DNA of 64,000 bases from Saprospiraceae bacterium. Lineage in GTDB: Bacteria > Bacteroidota > Bacteroidia > Chitinophagales > Saprospiraceae. How positions within the stretch are numbered: position 1 is the first letter of the stretch; each line of letters opens with the position of its first letter. Where the stretch lies: positions 1 through 64,000 of the forward strand of contig JANQPA010000114.1 of assembly GCA_028285545.1 (NCBI GenBank). The letters are read 5' to 3'. The notes under the pieces were generated by a model that was not told the DNA's origin, did not search any database, and was given only the letters and a program-made list of their open reading frames with translations. Below, one piece after another: positions 43,892 through 52,951 of this stretch. The position numbers and the translations under genes were made by a program.

Positions 43892-44716
43892 ATGAAAGAG
43901 AAAATCAGAGATATTGGATCATTAAAGGGAGAAATATTGATATTTGGAGGTGTTTATAGTAATCTTCAGGCGCTGGAAAGTTTCAAACAAGTTGCTGAAG
44001 AAAGAAAAATACCAGCTTCTAATATCATTTGTACTGGAGACATTGTGGGCTATTGTGCACAACCTGAGCAATGTGTTCAGTTGGTCAAAGACTGGGGAAT
44101 TCATTGCATTGCAGGAAATGTAGAATTGAACCTTAGAGATGAAGCAGATGACTGTGGTTGTAATTTTGATGAAGGTGGCCGCTGTGATGTGTTTTCCCGA
44201 CAATGGTATCCATATGCTCAAAAGCAGGTAAGTATTGAATCCCTAGATTGGATAGCCTCTCTTCCGGAGTTTATTGAATTCAACTGGAATAATAAAAAAG
44301 TACTTGTTTTGCACGGCTCTTTATTCAATACTTCAGAATTTGTCTTTAAATCAACTCCCTGGGCTCTTAAGCAAGCAAATTTTGATTTGGTAAAGGCTGA
44401 AATGATCCTTGCTGGTCACTGTGGCATTCCCTTTGCTCAGCATAATAATAAATTGTCTTGGTTAAATGCCGGGGTTATCGGTATGCCTGCCAATGATGGA
44501 AATACGGAAGTTTGGTACCTTCGATTATCCTCCGAAATTGAGCAAGGGTATGTTTTTGAAACCCTCAAATATGATCATCAAAAGGCAAATGCTTTGATGC
44601 TTGAGCAACCTTTGCCCAAATCCTATGCAAAAACATTGCTAACGGGAATTTGGGATAACTGTGAAATTCTTCCGGAAGAGGAAACAACTATGCAGGGTAT
44701 GGTTTTGACTCTTTAA
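43892..44716 (+). CDS. metallophosphoesterase-like protein with altered metal ligands and Cys motif
   Basis: This 274-aa protein has the calcineurin-like phosphoesterase fold but differs at key sites. The first motif is GGVYSNLQAL in place of DxHGNLxAL, losing an Asp and a His. The second motif CTGDIVGY is intact. The third is GNVE in place of GNHE. The late histidines in LHGS and AGHCGIPF remain. A Cys-rich insert DDCGCNFDEGGRC (three Cys) follows motif 3. I prefer the ATG at 43892; a TTG at 43868 would start only 4 bp after the symporter stop. It may bind another metal arrangement, hydrolyse a phosphoester after import by SusCD-SSS, or have lost catalysis. I recall similar GG-Y-S variants in other bacteria but cannot verify it. 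Confidence 0.82.
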   Translation: MKEKIRDIGSLKGEILIFGGVYSNLQALESFKQVAEERKIPASNIICTGDIVGYCAQPEQCVQLVKDWGIHCIAGNVELNLRDEADDCGCNFDEGGRCDVFSRQWYPYAQKQVSIESLDWIASLPEFIEFNWNNKKVLVLHGSLFNTSEFVFKSTPWALKQANFDLVKAEMILAGHCGIPFAQHNNKLSWLNAGVIGMPANDGNTEVWYLRLSSEIEQGYVFETLKYDHQKANALMLEQPLPKSYAKTLLTGIWDNCEILPEEETTMQGMVLTL

Positions 44717-44736
44717 ATGCTAAAAACCTATTTTTG
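44703..44736 (+). promoter_or_regulatory. Bacteroidota-type promoter for the LytTR gene
   Basis: TTTTG at 44703-44707 (-33 box) and TATTTTTG at 44729-44736 (exact TAnnTTTG -7 box) are 21 bp apart. The first lies inside the end of the upstream gene. The start of transcription would fall about 5-10 bp before the ATG at 44749, giving a very short leader. Confidence 0.55.
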
Positions 44737-44748
44737 TAAAAAAGAATT

Positions 44749-45570
44749 ATGAGTGATCAGGTAATTTCTGGATTATCTTTTTCCTGGAAAAAGGAACGGA
44801 ACACCATGGTGTACATATTACTTGGTATGATTCTTATGGCAACTTTGGTGGCTGCTCAACATTATCTAAAGTACAATAGGATAGTCGAGGATTTTTCTTT
44901 AGCACTCAATTTTAGCTATCAGCTGATTGTTTATGGATCGATAAGTTTATTGGCACCCTTGGTTTTTATGCTATCAGATAGATTTTCCTTTTTTCAAAAA
45001 AACAGCAATAGAATTCTGATCATTCATATGGGATTGGCTCTACTTTTAGCCTTGATTCATTGCATAATTTGCAATTTTATCCTTTTGATTTCAGATCTTG
45101 CTCCCAACATTTTTTTTCTTCCCTTTTGGAAAAAATACCTGGTGGGTATTTTTCATTTTTGGCTGCTTGCCTATGTTGGTCTGGTAGCATTAAGACATAG
45201 TAAACAAAAACATGTTCATGCTTCTCAAAAGGATACTCCTGTACCTAAAAAGCAGGAACATTTTATTTATGATCAGGTTTCAATTCCTTATGAAAATATC
45301 CTTTTCTTTGAAGCCTATGATCATTATCTAAAAATTCATACTAATGAAAAGGTCATTTTAATCAGGGCAAGTTTAAAAAAGATTCTTAGCCTCTTGCCTG
45401 CAAAGCAGTTTCAACAAGTTCATCGTTCATATATTGTTCATATGGAAAAAATTCGCTCTTATAAACCTGATTCATCGGGTGGACTAAGGCTGGAACTGGA
45501 AGGAAACAAGATGGTTAAAGTAAGCCGTAGTTACAGAAAAAAGTTAAAAGAAATATTGGAAAAGGATTAA
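44749..45570 (+). CDS. LytTR family DNA-binding regulator with membrane domain
   Basis: This 273-aa protein has four predicted membrane helices in the first 150 residues and a LytTR DNA-binding domain (about 178-273; YENILFFEAYDHYLKIHT, RASLKKILSLLPAKQFQQVHRSYIVHMEKI). There is no receiver domain. Such membrane-bound LytTR proteins may sense a membrane or lipid signal directly. It follows the SusCD-SSS module by 32 bp but seems to have its own promoter. It could regulate the module upstream or the hydrolase-LanC gene downstream. Confidence 0.9.
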   Translation: MSDQVISGLSFSWKKERNTMVYILLGMILMATLVAAQHYLKYNRIVEDFSLALNFSYQLIVYGSISLLAPLVFMLSDRFSFFQKNSNRILIIHMGLALLLALIHCIICNFILLISDLAPNIFFLPFWKKYLVGIFHFWLLAYVGLVALRHSKQKHVHASQKDTPVPKKQEHFIYDQVSIPYENILFFEAYDHYLKIHTNEKVILIRASLKKILSLLPAKQFQQVHRSYIVHMEKIRSYKPDSSGGLRLELEGNKMVKVSRSYRKKLKEILEKD

Positions 45571-45671
45571 AAGGAACTAGTTAATTGGTTTTCCCAAAAT
45601 AAAAATTCATGCCACTTACGACATATTCCTGTTTCTCACGTCATAGATTAATCTACTTTGTTTGCCTCTAA

Positions 45672-45679
45672 TATTTTTG
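45672..45679 (+). promoter_or_regulatory. -7 box TATTTTTG before the hydrolase-LanC gene
   Basis: An exact TAnnTTTG match lies 25 bp before the chosen ATG at 45704. No good TTTG is at the expected -33 spacing, so the call is weak. Confidence 0.35.
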
Positions 45680-45703
45680 TCGGAAATAAATCACTTCGAC
45701 AAA

Positions 45704-47785
45704 ATGCAACAATTACAAATTAGCTGGTCATTGTTTTTTATGGCCTTGCTTTCATTAACAGGTACTTCTGCACAGCATCATTCAGAAAAAATACATTTTA
45801 TTGCAGAGGATGGTTTGAAAATTACGGCAGATCTATATCCAACTTTTGATTCCAGCGCTCCTATTATCATCTTGTTTCATCAATCTGTATCAAGCCGGGG
45901 GGAATATCTTAGCATTGCTCCACGCTTGCAAAAGGCGGGTTATAATGCTTTGGCTGTGGATCTTAGATGGGGGCGACGGGATTTTTGGAATAAAATCAAA
46001 AATGAAACTGCTGAAAGATATAACATCGATCCTATTCTTAAAGCCATTAATGAAGAAAAAAAAACGGAATTGATCTGGCCTACTATTTTTGATGCTTACC
46101 AAGATATAGAAGCTTCTTTGCAGTGGGTTAAAAATTCAAAGTTTAAGGGGCCTGTTTTAGTATGGGGGTCTTCTTTTTCTGCCATGCTCCAATTTAAATT
46201 AGCAGAAGAGTATCCGAAAGATATTAAGGGATTAATTTCCTATTCTCCTGGTGAATACTATCCAAAAGATACTTTGATGCTTGAAAAATGGGCCAAATCA
46301 ATTGAAATTCCTGTTTTGGTCAACTGCGGAAAAAGTCCAGAAGAATTATATAGTGGAAATGCATTGATAAAAGCGCTAGCTAGTTCCGACAAAAGAATTT
46401 ATCAATCAAAATTGGGCAGACATGGTTCAAGTATCTTATTCGAAGATGAAGAAAATTGGTCCATTTTGTTCTCTTTCTTAAAGACCTTTAAAAATAAGCA
46501 TCGTTATTTGAATTATGCTTTGGAAGTAGGCAATTGGTTGAATCAAATAGAAAAACAAAGCGATGCCGGGGTTTCCTGGCCAGATGACCTGGATTCGGAA
46601 AAAACTAGCAATTCTCTTTCTGTCGGGATAGCTGGGAAAATACTTTTTTTGCTTCAATTGTGGAAAGCCTCCAAAGATGAAGAATGGCTTACTAAAGCAG
46701 AAATGGCTGGTGAACATTTATTAATTAATCTTCCAGCAGAAAACAATACTAACTTCGATAGGGCCGGACTATTTAGTCTTTATGGAAATATTTGTGGTGC
46801 CGGAATAGCACTTTCAGCATTGTATGAGAATACCCAAAATCAACGATATAAAACTGGTCTGGAGCAAATTGTTCAATTGATAAAATCAAAGGCGAAGGTA
46901 AATCAGGACAGCGCTTACTGGGATGCCCGCAATGATGTACTCACTGGGTTATCAGGTACCTCCTTATTTCTTTTGCATGCCTTTCATGTATTAAAAGATG
47001 AGACGGTTCTTCAGTTAGTTCGGAAAGCAGGTAATGAAATACTTGATCGTGCGTTGCACGAGAATGAAGGCTTAAACTGGCATCTTGGTCAGGATCGTGC
47101 TTTTACCTTGCCCAATTTTTCACATGGTACTGCCGGGGTAGGATATTTTCTCATCTGCTTGTATGAGCAGACTAGAGATCCTAAGTTTTTGGAAGCTGCA
47201 AAAAAAGCCTGTGATTATTTACTTTCCATTGCCCAGCAGTCTGAGAATGGCCTTCTTTTGCCATATGGCATCCCCAATGAAGGCTGGGAAAGACTTTACG
47301 ACTTGGGTTGGGCTCATGGTCCTGCAGGAAGTGCTCGATTTTTTTATAAGCTGTATGAAGTGACTAAGGAGGTAAAATATCTTGATCTTTTTTCTGCCAG
47401 CGCAATCGCATTACTGAACAGTGGCATCCCTTACAATCAAGATACCGTATCATTTGGTCATGAAAATATTCCGATTGATACCAGATTCGGAATGGCGGGA
47501 ATGATTCCACTTTTATTGAAAGCCAATAAGACATTCAAACAAGACAGCTATTTTGAGATGAGTGAGGTACTTACCAATTCGATAATGATTAACTCTACTC
47601 GGAAAGAAGGGAGTCTTCATTGGAGCATTCCCCGGTATGGCTTTATGGGAGAAAAGGGAAAACCCAAGGTTTTTAGCGGCTATTTTTATGGAGCGGCAGG
47701 TTTTGGATTATCATTATTGCAGATGCATGCTTCTTTAAACGATACTAATAGAAATATTAAGCTTCCAGATGATCCTTTTGATTAG
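45704..47785 (+). CDS. secreted alpha/beta hydrolase fused to a LanC-like barrel
   Basis: This 693-aa protein has a signal peptide (about 1-22) and two domains. The first (about 25-275) is an alpha/beta hydrolase with a nucleophile elbow VWGSSFSAM, an oxyanion region ILFHQSVSSRGEY and a late His in GRHGSS. The second (about 290-690) is a seven-repeat alpha/alpha barrel like lanthionine synthetase C, with GxxG turns in SVGIAG, NICGAG, TGLSGT, SHGTAG, AHGPAG, RFGMAG and YGAAG. The zinc-binding cysteines of LanC (in WCYG and CHG) are replaced (GWAHG, RFGM), so it is not a normal zinc cyclase. I chose the ATG at 45704 for the signal peptide. The function is unknown; the barrel may bind or process a surface peptide or glycan. 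Confidence 0.88.
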   Translation: MQQLQISWSLFFMALLSLTGTSAQHHSEKIHFIAEDGLKITADLYPTFDSSAPIIILFHQSVSSRGEYLSIAPRLQKAGYNALAVDLRWGRRDFWNKIKNETAERYNIDPILKAINEEKKTELIWPTIFDAYQDIEASLQWVKNSKFKGPVLVWGSSFSAMLQFKLAEEYPKDIKGLISYSPGEYYPKDTLMLEKWAKSIEIPVLVNCGKSPEELYSGNALIKALASSDKRIYQSKLGRHGSSILFEDEENWSILFSFLKTFKNKHRYLNYALEVGNWLNQIEKQSDAGVSWPDDLDSEKTSNSLSVGIAGKILFLLQLWKASKDEEWLTKAEMAGEHLLINLPAENNTNFDRAGLFSLYGNICGAGIALSALYENTQNQRYKTGLEQIVQLIKSKAKVNQDSAYWDARNDVLTGLSGTSLFLLHAFHVLKDETVLQLVRKAGNEILDRALHENEGLNWHLGQDRAFTLPNFSHGTAGVGYFLICLYEQTRDPKFLEAAKKACDYLLSIAQQSENGLLLPYGIPNEGWERLYDLGWAHGPAGSARFFYKLYEVTKEVKYLDLFSASAIALLNSGIPYNQDTVSFGHENIPIDTRFGMAGMIPLLLKANKTFKQDSYFEMSEVLTNSIMINSTRKEGSLHWSIPRYGFMGEKGKPKVFSGYFYGAAGFGLSLLQMHASLNDTNRNIKLPDDPFD

Positions 47786-47851
47786 AAATGAAATGGTTTA
47801 TTTTAGTAATTCAAAAAAAATCTGGACATAAAAAGCTTCCCTGAAATTTAA

Positions 47852-47960
47852 AGAAGTAAAATAGAAGTATTTCCCCTTCGGTTTTTGAAATATGATAGAA
47901 GCAGATTGTTTTCAACATAAGGCAATCTACTTCTATTCTAATTCAACTTTATTTCTATTT
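47852..47960. repeat. intergenic inverted repeats with GAAGTA/TACTTC units
   Basis: A near-perfect 14-bp stem (47895-47908 with 47923-47936, one mismatch) lies inside looser opposed arms of AAGTA/ATAGAAG and CTTCTAT/TTTCTAT units. It fills the gap between two convergent genes and may act as a terminator. The units are like those at 10322-10438. Confidence 0.6.
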
Positions 47961-47967
47961 AATTCTC

Positions 47968-48975
47968 TTACTGATCTAAGGTTGCCTCAAAATCTTCCAC
48001 CATTTTCCTTGACCCAATTACCAGTGGACAGCGCTGATGTAGTTCAGTAGGTACCAAATCTAGAATTCGTTCTTTGCCGTTGATGGCTTTACCACCTGCT
48101 TGTTCGGCCAGAAAGGCCAAAGGGTTACATTCATAGAGCAATCTAAGTTTGCCATTTGGATGAAAAGTGCTGGGTGGATATAAATAAATTCCTCCTTTTA
48201 GCAGATTTCGGTGGAAATCAGCAACCAAGGATCCCGTGTATCGACTATCAAATAGTTTCTTTTTACCCTTATTTTCCTGAATTTTACAAGTCTGGATATA
48301 TTCTTGATACTCGGGAGGAAATAAATGCATCTTTCCTTCATTAACAGAATAATAGGGGCCTGTTTCAGGAATTTTTAAATTGGGGTGTGTTAAAAAGAAG
48401 ACTCCCGTACCCGGGTCCATGGTAAATCCATTAACTCCATTACCAGTAGAATAAACCATCATGGTAGAAGATCCATAAATAATGTATCCAGCAGCAATTT
48501 GATGATGACCTGCCTGTAAGAAATCTTGCAAAACGGACTCAGAACCTTCGGGACTTACTCGTCGATAAATGGAAAAGATGGTTCCAACAGAAACGGTGAC
48601 ATCAATATTTGAGGAGCCATCCAGAGGATCAATTAAAAGCACATATTGCCCTGATTCTTTATATTTTTTCTCTAACAAAACTACTTTTTCATTTTCCTCA
48701 GAGGCAATGCCACATACCTCTTGTCTTCTCTCAAAAGCCTCTATGATGATATTATTGGAAAGGATATCTAGTTTTTGTTGGGTTTCTCCTTGGACATTTT
48801 CAGCTTCGGTGGCTCCAAGAACCCCCTCATTTAGTCCCGCTCTTTGAACCTGGTGGTTAATCATTTTTCCAGCCACTAAAAGAGCAGACAATAATTGACT
48901 CATTTCTCCTTTGGCGCCTGGATATTCTGATTGTTGTTGGATAATAAATTCTCCCAGGGTGATTAATCGCTTCAT
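47968..48975 (-). CDS. fbp: fructose-1,6-bisphosphatase, class I
   Basis: This 335-aa gluconeogenic enzyme removes the 1-phosphate of fructose 1,6-bisphosphate. Class I signatures are clear: the metal-binding DPLDGSSNIDVTVSVGTIFSIY (about 112-133), the regulatory Glu residues in the EEN segment, SRYTGSLVADFHRNL and GGIYLYPPS in the substrate-binding half, and CNPLAFLAEQAGG near the end. It is complete. The preceding gap is 42 bp from the SelA-fold gene on the same strand, so the two may be in one transcript. Confidence 0.96.
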   Translation of the reverse strand: MKRLITLGEFIIQQQSEYPGAKGEMSQLLSALLVAGKMINHQVQRAGLNEGVLGATEAENVQGETQQKLDILSNNIIIEAFERRQEVCGIASEENEKVVLLEKKYKESGQYVLLIDPLDGSSNIDVTVSVGTIFSIYRRVSPEGSESVLQDFLQAGHHQIAAGYIIYGSSTMMVYSTGNGVNGFTMDPGTGVFFLTHPNLKIPETGPYYSVNEGKMHLFPPEYQEYIQTCKIQENKGKKKLFDSRYTGSLVADFHRNLLKGGIYLYPPSTFHPNGKLRLLYECNPLAFLAEQAGGKAINGKERILDLVPTELHQRCPLVIGSRKMVEDFEATLDQ

Positions 48976-49017
48976 GATTTTAATTGTTGGTCTTGTTTTG
49001 AAATATGTTTTTTTAAT

Positions 49018-50148
49018 CTAAGAAATGATCTCCTTAAAGCATTGTTTTAAGGCTTTTACTATTTCTTTTTCTTCCTCTTTTTGAAGGGTGTGCGCATAAA
49101 TTAAAAAGCTGGTATAATTCTCCTCCTGTCTATTCAATCGAGCATAAATAGGAACAGTATGATTGATTAAATGGTCCAATACCTGTTTTGCATTAATTCC
49201 TAAATTTTCGGCTTTCCATGAAAAATTTAGATAGGGGACCTGGTAACCAGGTCCATAAGGATAGTCTAATTTGATTTTTAAGCCGGTGATCCCCGAGAAC
49301 TGAGTTTTAATAAAAAGAAGTTGTTTTTTCCACCTCTTCTGATCGTCCATATGATCATGTTGAAGGTACAAGTCAATGGCTGTAAAAAGAGCGACGATAT
49401 CTTCTTTTGTGACTTTCATTCCACGTCCAATGGTTTCAATATTTGGACTATTATTGAGTGAACAAGCCTCAATCAAATCACTACGCCCAAGAAGGAGGCC
49501 ACTTGCCTGTGGGCCGTTTATGGTTTTCCCACCGCTAAAAATTACCAAATCGGCACCTTGTTCTAAAATAGAATTAAAGTTATGGAGAGGGGGCAGTTGA
49601 GCAGCCGCATCCACAATGATTGGTTTATTATATTTTCGAGCAATCTTGGCAGCTTGAGGGATGGATATGACCTTCCCCTGGCAGAACCAACTGAGGGTAA
49701 AATAAACGGCAACTACATCAGGGGCACGAAGTTTTTGCTCAAAATCATTTTCGACAAGTTCAAATTCCTGGATTTTTCCTCCAGCAACATGAATAGCATG
49801 ATCAAATCGATTGCGGTGAACTTTTGGACATAGGAAGACATTTGGGAAACCAGTAGTTGTTGGTAGTGCTTTTATTTTTTCTGGATCAGTTCCGGTCATA
49901 CAGGCTGCAGCTGAAAGAATGATCCCGGCAGATGCTCCGGAGGAAATATGGACTGATTCTACATTTAGGAGTATGGCAATGCGATCTTCTATTGTCTTTT
50001 TTAAGCTGGGCAGGTGAACAAAATACTGACTAGCTTCTGCCATAGCTTTGGCAACTTTAGGATCCATTATTGATCCGCCTAATTCGGTCATGGAACCTGA
50101 TGCATTTATGATGGTCTTGATGCCTAGTTTTTGGTAGATGTTTGCCAT
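49018..50148 (-). CDS. PLP-dependent SelA-family enzyme
   Basis: This 376-aa protein has the fold-type I PLP architecture of the SelA / D-glucosaminate-6-phosphate ammonia-lyase group. The N-terminal signature is INASGSMTELGGS, a middle SSGASAGI holds the phosphate, the Asp in VDAAAQ contacts the ring nitrogen, and the PLP lysine is in FSGGKTINGPQASG (about Lys 215). Members use serine-like or amino-sugar acid substrates; true SelA makes selenocysteinyl-tRNA but is longer and comes with selD. Here neither selB nor selD is nearby, so an ammonia-lyase or aminotransferase-like role is more likely. It may be co-transcribed with fbp. Confidence 0.88.
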   Translation of the reverse strand: MANIYQKLGIKTIINASGSMTELGGSIMDPKVAKAMAEASQYFVHLPSLKKTIEDRIAILLNVESVHISSGASAGIILSAAACMTGTDPEKIKALPTTTGFPNVFLCPKVHRNRFDHAIHVAGGKIQEFELVENDFEQKLRAPDVVAVYFTLSWFCQGKVISIPQAAKIARKYNKPIIVDAAAQLPPLHNFNSILEQGADLVIFSGGKTINGPQASGLLLGRSDLIEACSLNNSPNIETIGRGMKVTKEDIVALFTAIDLYLQHDHMDDQKRWKKQLLFIKTQFSGITGLKIKLDYPYGPGYQVPYLNFSWKAENLGINAKQVLDHLINHTVPIYARLNRQEENYTSFLIYAHTLQKEEEKEIVKALKQCFKEIIS

Positions 50149-50254
50149 ACTCCTAAATGTAGTGAAATTTCTGAAGGTGGAAGGTGGAAAGTTTTTCTTA
50201 CTTTATCAAAATAAAATCATACTTAAGGGTGAGTTAGAATAAATTAACATTTGG

Positions 50255-50262
50255 TAACTTTG
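50255..50262 (+). promoter_or_regulatory. -7 box TAACTTTG before the histidine kinase gene
   Basis: An exact TAnnTTTG match lies 38 bp before the ATG at 50301. A weak TTAG at 50234 could be the -33 box, with short spacing. Confidence 0.4.
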
Positions 50263-50300
50263 GATAATAGATGAATCCTTCAGCACCATAAACTTAGTTG

Positions 50301-52214
50301 ATGAAACAATGTGTATACTTTATTATGGCTTTGGTGATAATCCTGACTTGTTCAGGACTGGGGGGGCAATCTGTTTTATTAAAAGAGTTAAAGCCTTTGA
50401 TGGCTTCTCCGGATGATACTTTAAAAGTAAATAAGCTAATACAAGAATCGCGATTTTATAATCCTGGATTTACCAAACTAGCCAATGAATTGGCAGATTC
50501 TGCTATGGACATTGCGCTCAGACTTAACTTCCAAACTGGATTAATCAAAGCCCAGCGACTGAAAGGTCAAATTGCCACTTTTGATGGAGAAATATCTACA
50601 GCTATAGGATGGTATGAAAAAGCCTTAACAAATATTGGGAATAACGAGAATTTAGAAAGAGAAAAAATTAGTATTCTCCTCAGCAGGGGCCTGGCTTATT
50701 ATCTGGATGGTGATTTAGGAAAAGCTTTAGAATATTATATTGAAGTGGAGCCATTGTGTCTGAAGCCTGGTTATGAAGATTTATTGGCAAAAACCTATAA
50801 TAATATGGGCATTGCCTACCGACAGTTGGAGAAATATGAAGATGCCATCCGGATTTATCGAAAATCACTTCTGCTAAAAGAGCAAGATCAGGATAGCCTG
50901 GGAATGGCCCTCACTTACAACAATATAGGAATTGCCTACGCCTTTTTAAATAACCATCCGGAATCTATTCAAAATCTTGAGTTAGCCAAAAGAATATATG
51001 AATCATTAGAAGATTATAATCAAGCCAATAGTGTCAACCTATCTTTAGCCAGGTCTCTTTACGAATTAGATAAAAAGAAAGAAGCAAAGGTTTTACTCCT
51101 GAAAGCTTTTGAATTGGGTGATCCTCGAGTTCCATTTTTCGATTTAATGCAGGGTAAACTTTTGTTTTCAAAAATTTGCTTGGAAGAAAATGAATATGCT
51201 AAAGCCAATAATTACCTTCAGGAATTGTACCCCCGAATAGAAACAACTCCCTATGCTAAATCTTTGCAATCCTATTATATTTTAAAAGCATCCTCTCTCT
51301 ATGGCCTGGATAGTCTGAGAGAGGCCTACTTAAACATGCTTAACCATAAGATCCTAACTGATACCATCGTTCAAACCGAGCGACTCTTGTTTGAACAAGA
51401 TATGGAGACTAAATATCTGACAAAAGAAAAGGACGATAAAATCAGGATACAAGAATTACAAATAGATCGGAATAAGAAAGAAAGAATGCTTTACATAATT
51501 GCTCTTTCTGCTTTGGCCATAATTCTAGCCTTAGGATTTATTCTTTATCGACAACGTCAAAAGGCAAACAGAGTTTTGAATATAAAAAATGCTCAGATTA
51601 AGAAGTCATTGGAGGAAAAGGAAGTCCTTTTAAAGGAAATTCACCACCGGGTAAAAAATAATTTACAGATCATTTCTTCCTTGCTCAATCTTCAATCGAG
51701 ACAAATAAAAGACCCTAAAGCCTTAGAAGCCATCAAAGAAGGAAGAAATCGAGTAGCTTCAATGGCCTTAATTCATAAAAACTTGTATCAAGAAGATAAT
51801 CTGGTAGGTGTGGATGCAGCCGAATACATCGACAAACTAACAGACAGTTTGATGAGCAGCTACCAGATAAATGAAAATCAAATTCATTTCCAAAAAGATA
51901 TAGATCCAGTTCAGTTGGATGTAGATGTAGTCATTCCCCTAGGGTTAATCTTGAATGAAGTCATTACCAATTGCCTGAAATATGCATTTGCAGAAGACGA
52001 GTATGGTACCATTCAAATGAGTTTAAAACAAGAAGAAGAAGGAATTAGATTATTAGTTGCTGATAATGGGCGGGGTTTACCATCAGATTTTAATTTGGAA
52101 GAATTAAGTAGTCTGGGTTTTCGCTTAATTAAAGCTTTTACTCAAAAATTGGAAGCAATCTTAAATATTTCTTCTAAAAAAGGAACCCAAATAGAAGTAT
52201 TTATTCCAAACTAA
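50301..52214 (+). CDS. TPR sensor histidine kinase (HisKA_2 type)
   Basis: This 637-aa membrane kinase has a signal peptide (about 1-24) and a periplasmic region of five or more TPRs (about 60-330; [27 protein letters not shown]). A membrane helix follows (about 393-416), then a coiled coil, a HisKA_2 dimerisation domain with the phospho-His in EIHHRVKNN (about 450), and a HATPase with N box [13 protein letters not shown]1 DNGRGLP and G2 GFRLIKAF. The response regulator gene begins 13 bp later, so they are a cognate pair. I take the ATG at 50301; a TTG three bases before adds one residue. The signal is not known. Confidence 0.93.
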   Translation: MKQCVYFIMALVIILTCSGLGGQSVLLKELKPLMASPDDTLKVNKLIQESRFYNPGFTKLANELADSAMDIALRLNFQTGLIKAQRLKGQIATFDGEISTAIGWYEKALTNIGNNENLEREKISILLSRGLAYYLDGDLGKALEYYIEVEPLCLKPGYEDLLAKTYNNMGIAYRQLEKYEDAIRIYRKSLLLKEQDQDSLGMALTYNNIGIAYAFLNNHPESIQNLELAKRIYESLEDYNQANSVNLSLARSLYELDKKKEAKVLLLKAFELGDPRVPFFDLMQGKLLFSKICLEENEYAKANNYLQELYPRIETTPYAKSLQSYYILKASSLYGLDSLREAYLNMLNHKILTDTIVQTERLLFEQDMETKYLTKEKDDKIRIQELQIDRNKKERMLYIIALSALAIILALGFILYRQRQKANRVLNIKNAQIKKSLEEKEVLLKEIHHRVKNNLQIISSLLNLQSRQIKDPKALEAIKEGRNRVASMALIHKNLYQEDNLVGVDAAEYIDKLTDSLMSSYQINENQIHFQKDIDPVQLDVDVVIPLGLILNEVITNCLKYAFAEDEYGTIQMSLKQEEEGIRLLVADNGRGLPSDFNLEELSSLGFRLIKAFTQKLEAILNISSKKGTQIEVFIPN

Positions 52215-52227
52215 AAAACCGATTAAT

Positions 52228-52842
52228 ATGGCCACCATAAGAGTATTAATTGTTGAAGATGAACCCCTTATTGCCGAAGATATCAGGGATTGTTTAACCA
52301 ATGTTGATTATTCTGTTACAGCTGTTGCTCATAATATGGAACAAGCGGTGGCAGCACTAAAAAAAGAAATTCCCGATCTGGCCTTATTGGATATCAACCT
52401 GGGGAAAAATATGGATGGTTTGGAAATTGCAAAAATCATCAATGAACAGTTTTTTATCCCTTTTTTATTTCTTACTTCTTATTCCAATCGTCCAGTGATT
52501 GAAAAAGCAAAGGTTACCCGACCTATGGGCTACATTATGAAACCCTTTAATGAAAGGGATCTTTATTCCAGCATCGAAATTGCTTTATACAATTTCTCTC
52601 AGGGATCGAGACCAAGGCATTTTCAAATAGGAACGCTCAATCAAAAAATAGAATCCCCTCTTACTGAAAAAGAATTTGAAATCCTTAAAGATATTTATGA
52701 AGGCAACACCAATAAACAATTGGCTGCTAAGCACTTTGTTAGTATTAATACCATAAAAACACATATCCAAAATATTTATGATAAATTAGATGTTAATTCG
52801 AGATCTAGTGCAATCGCACGATTAAGAGAACTTCTTTCGTGA
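52228..52842 (+). CDS. response regulator, REC plus LuxR-type HTH
   Basis: This 204-aa regulator has a receiver domain (about 4-120; acidic VEDEPLIAEDI, phospho-acceptor Asp in LALLDINLG about residue 55, LTSYSN, and Lys in GYIMKPF). The C-terminal domain is a LuxR-type helix-turn-helix (about 140-204; LTEKEFEILKDIYEG, NTIKTHIQNIYDKLDVNSRSSAI). It is transcribed together with the TPR kinase, 13 bp upstream. Targets are unknown; the two small genes downstream on the same strand are candidates. Confidence 0.94.
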   Translation: MATIRVLIVEDEPLIAEDIRDCLTNVDYSVTAVAHNMEQAVAALKKEIPDLALLDINLGKNMDGLEIAKIINEQFFIPFLFLTSYSNRPVIEKAKVTRPMGYIMKPFNERDLYSSIEIALYNFSQGSRPRHFQIGTLNQKIESPLTEKEFEILKDIYEGNTNKQLAAKHFVSINTIKTHIQNIYDKLDVNSRSSAIARLRELLS

Positions 52843-52951
52843 TGAACGGCTTGGGTACATTATTCAAATTCACCCAAAAGAATGAGCCCACAATTCTTGA
52901 AATTGTTGAATTTTGATTTAGAATGGCACGTTCATCATAAATATTAATACT

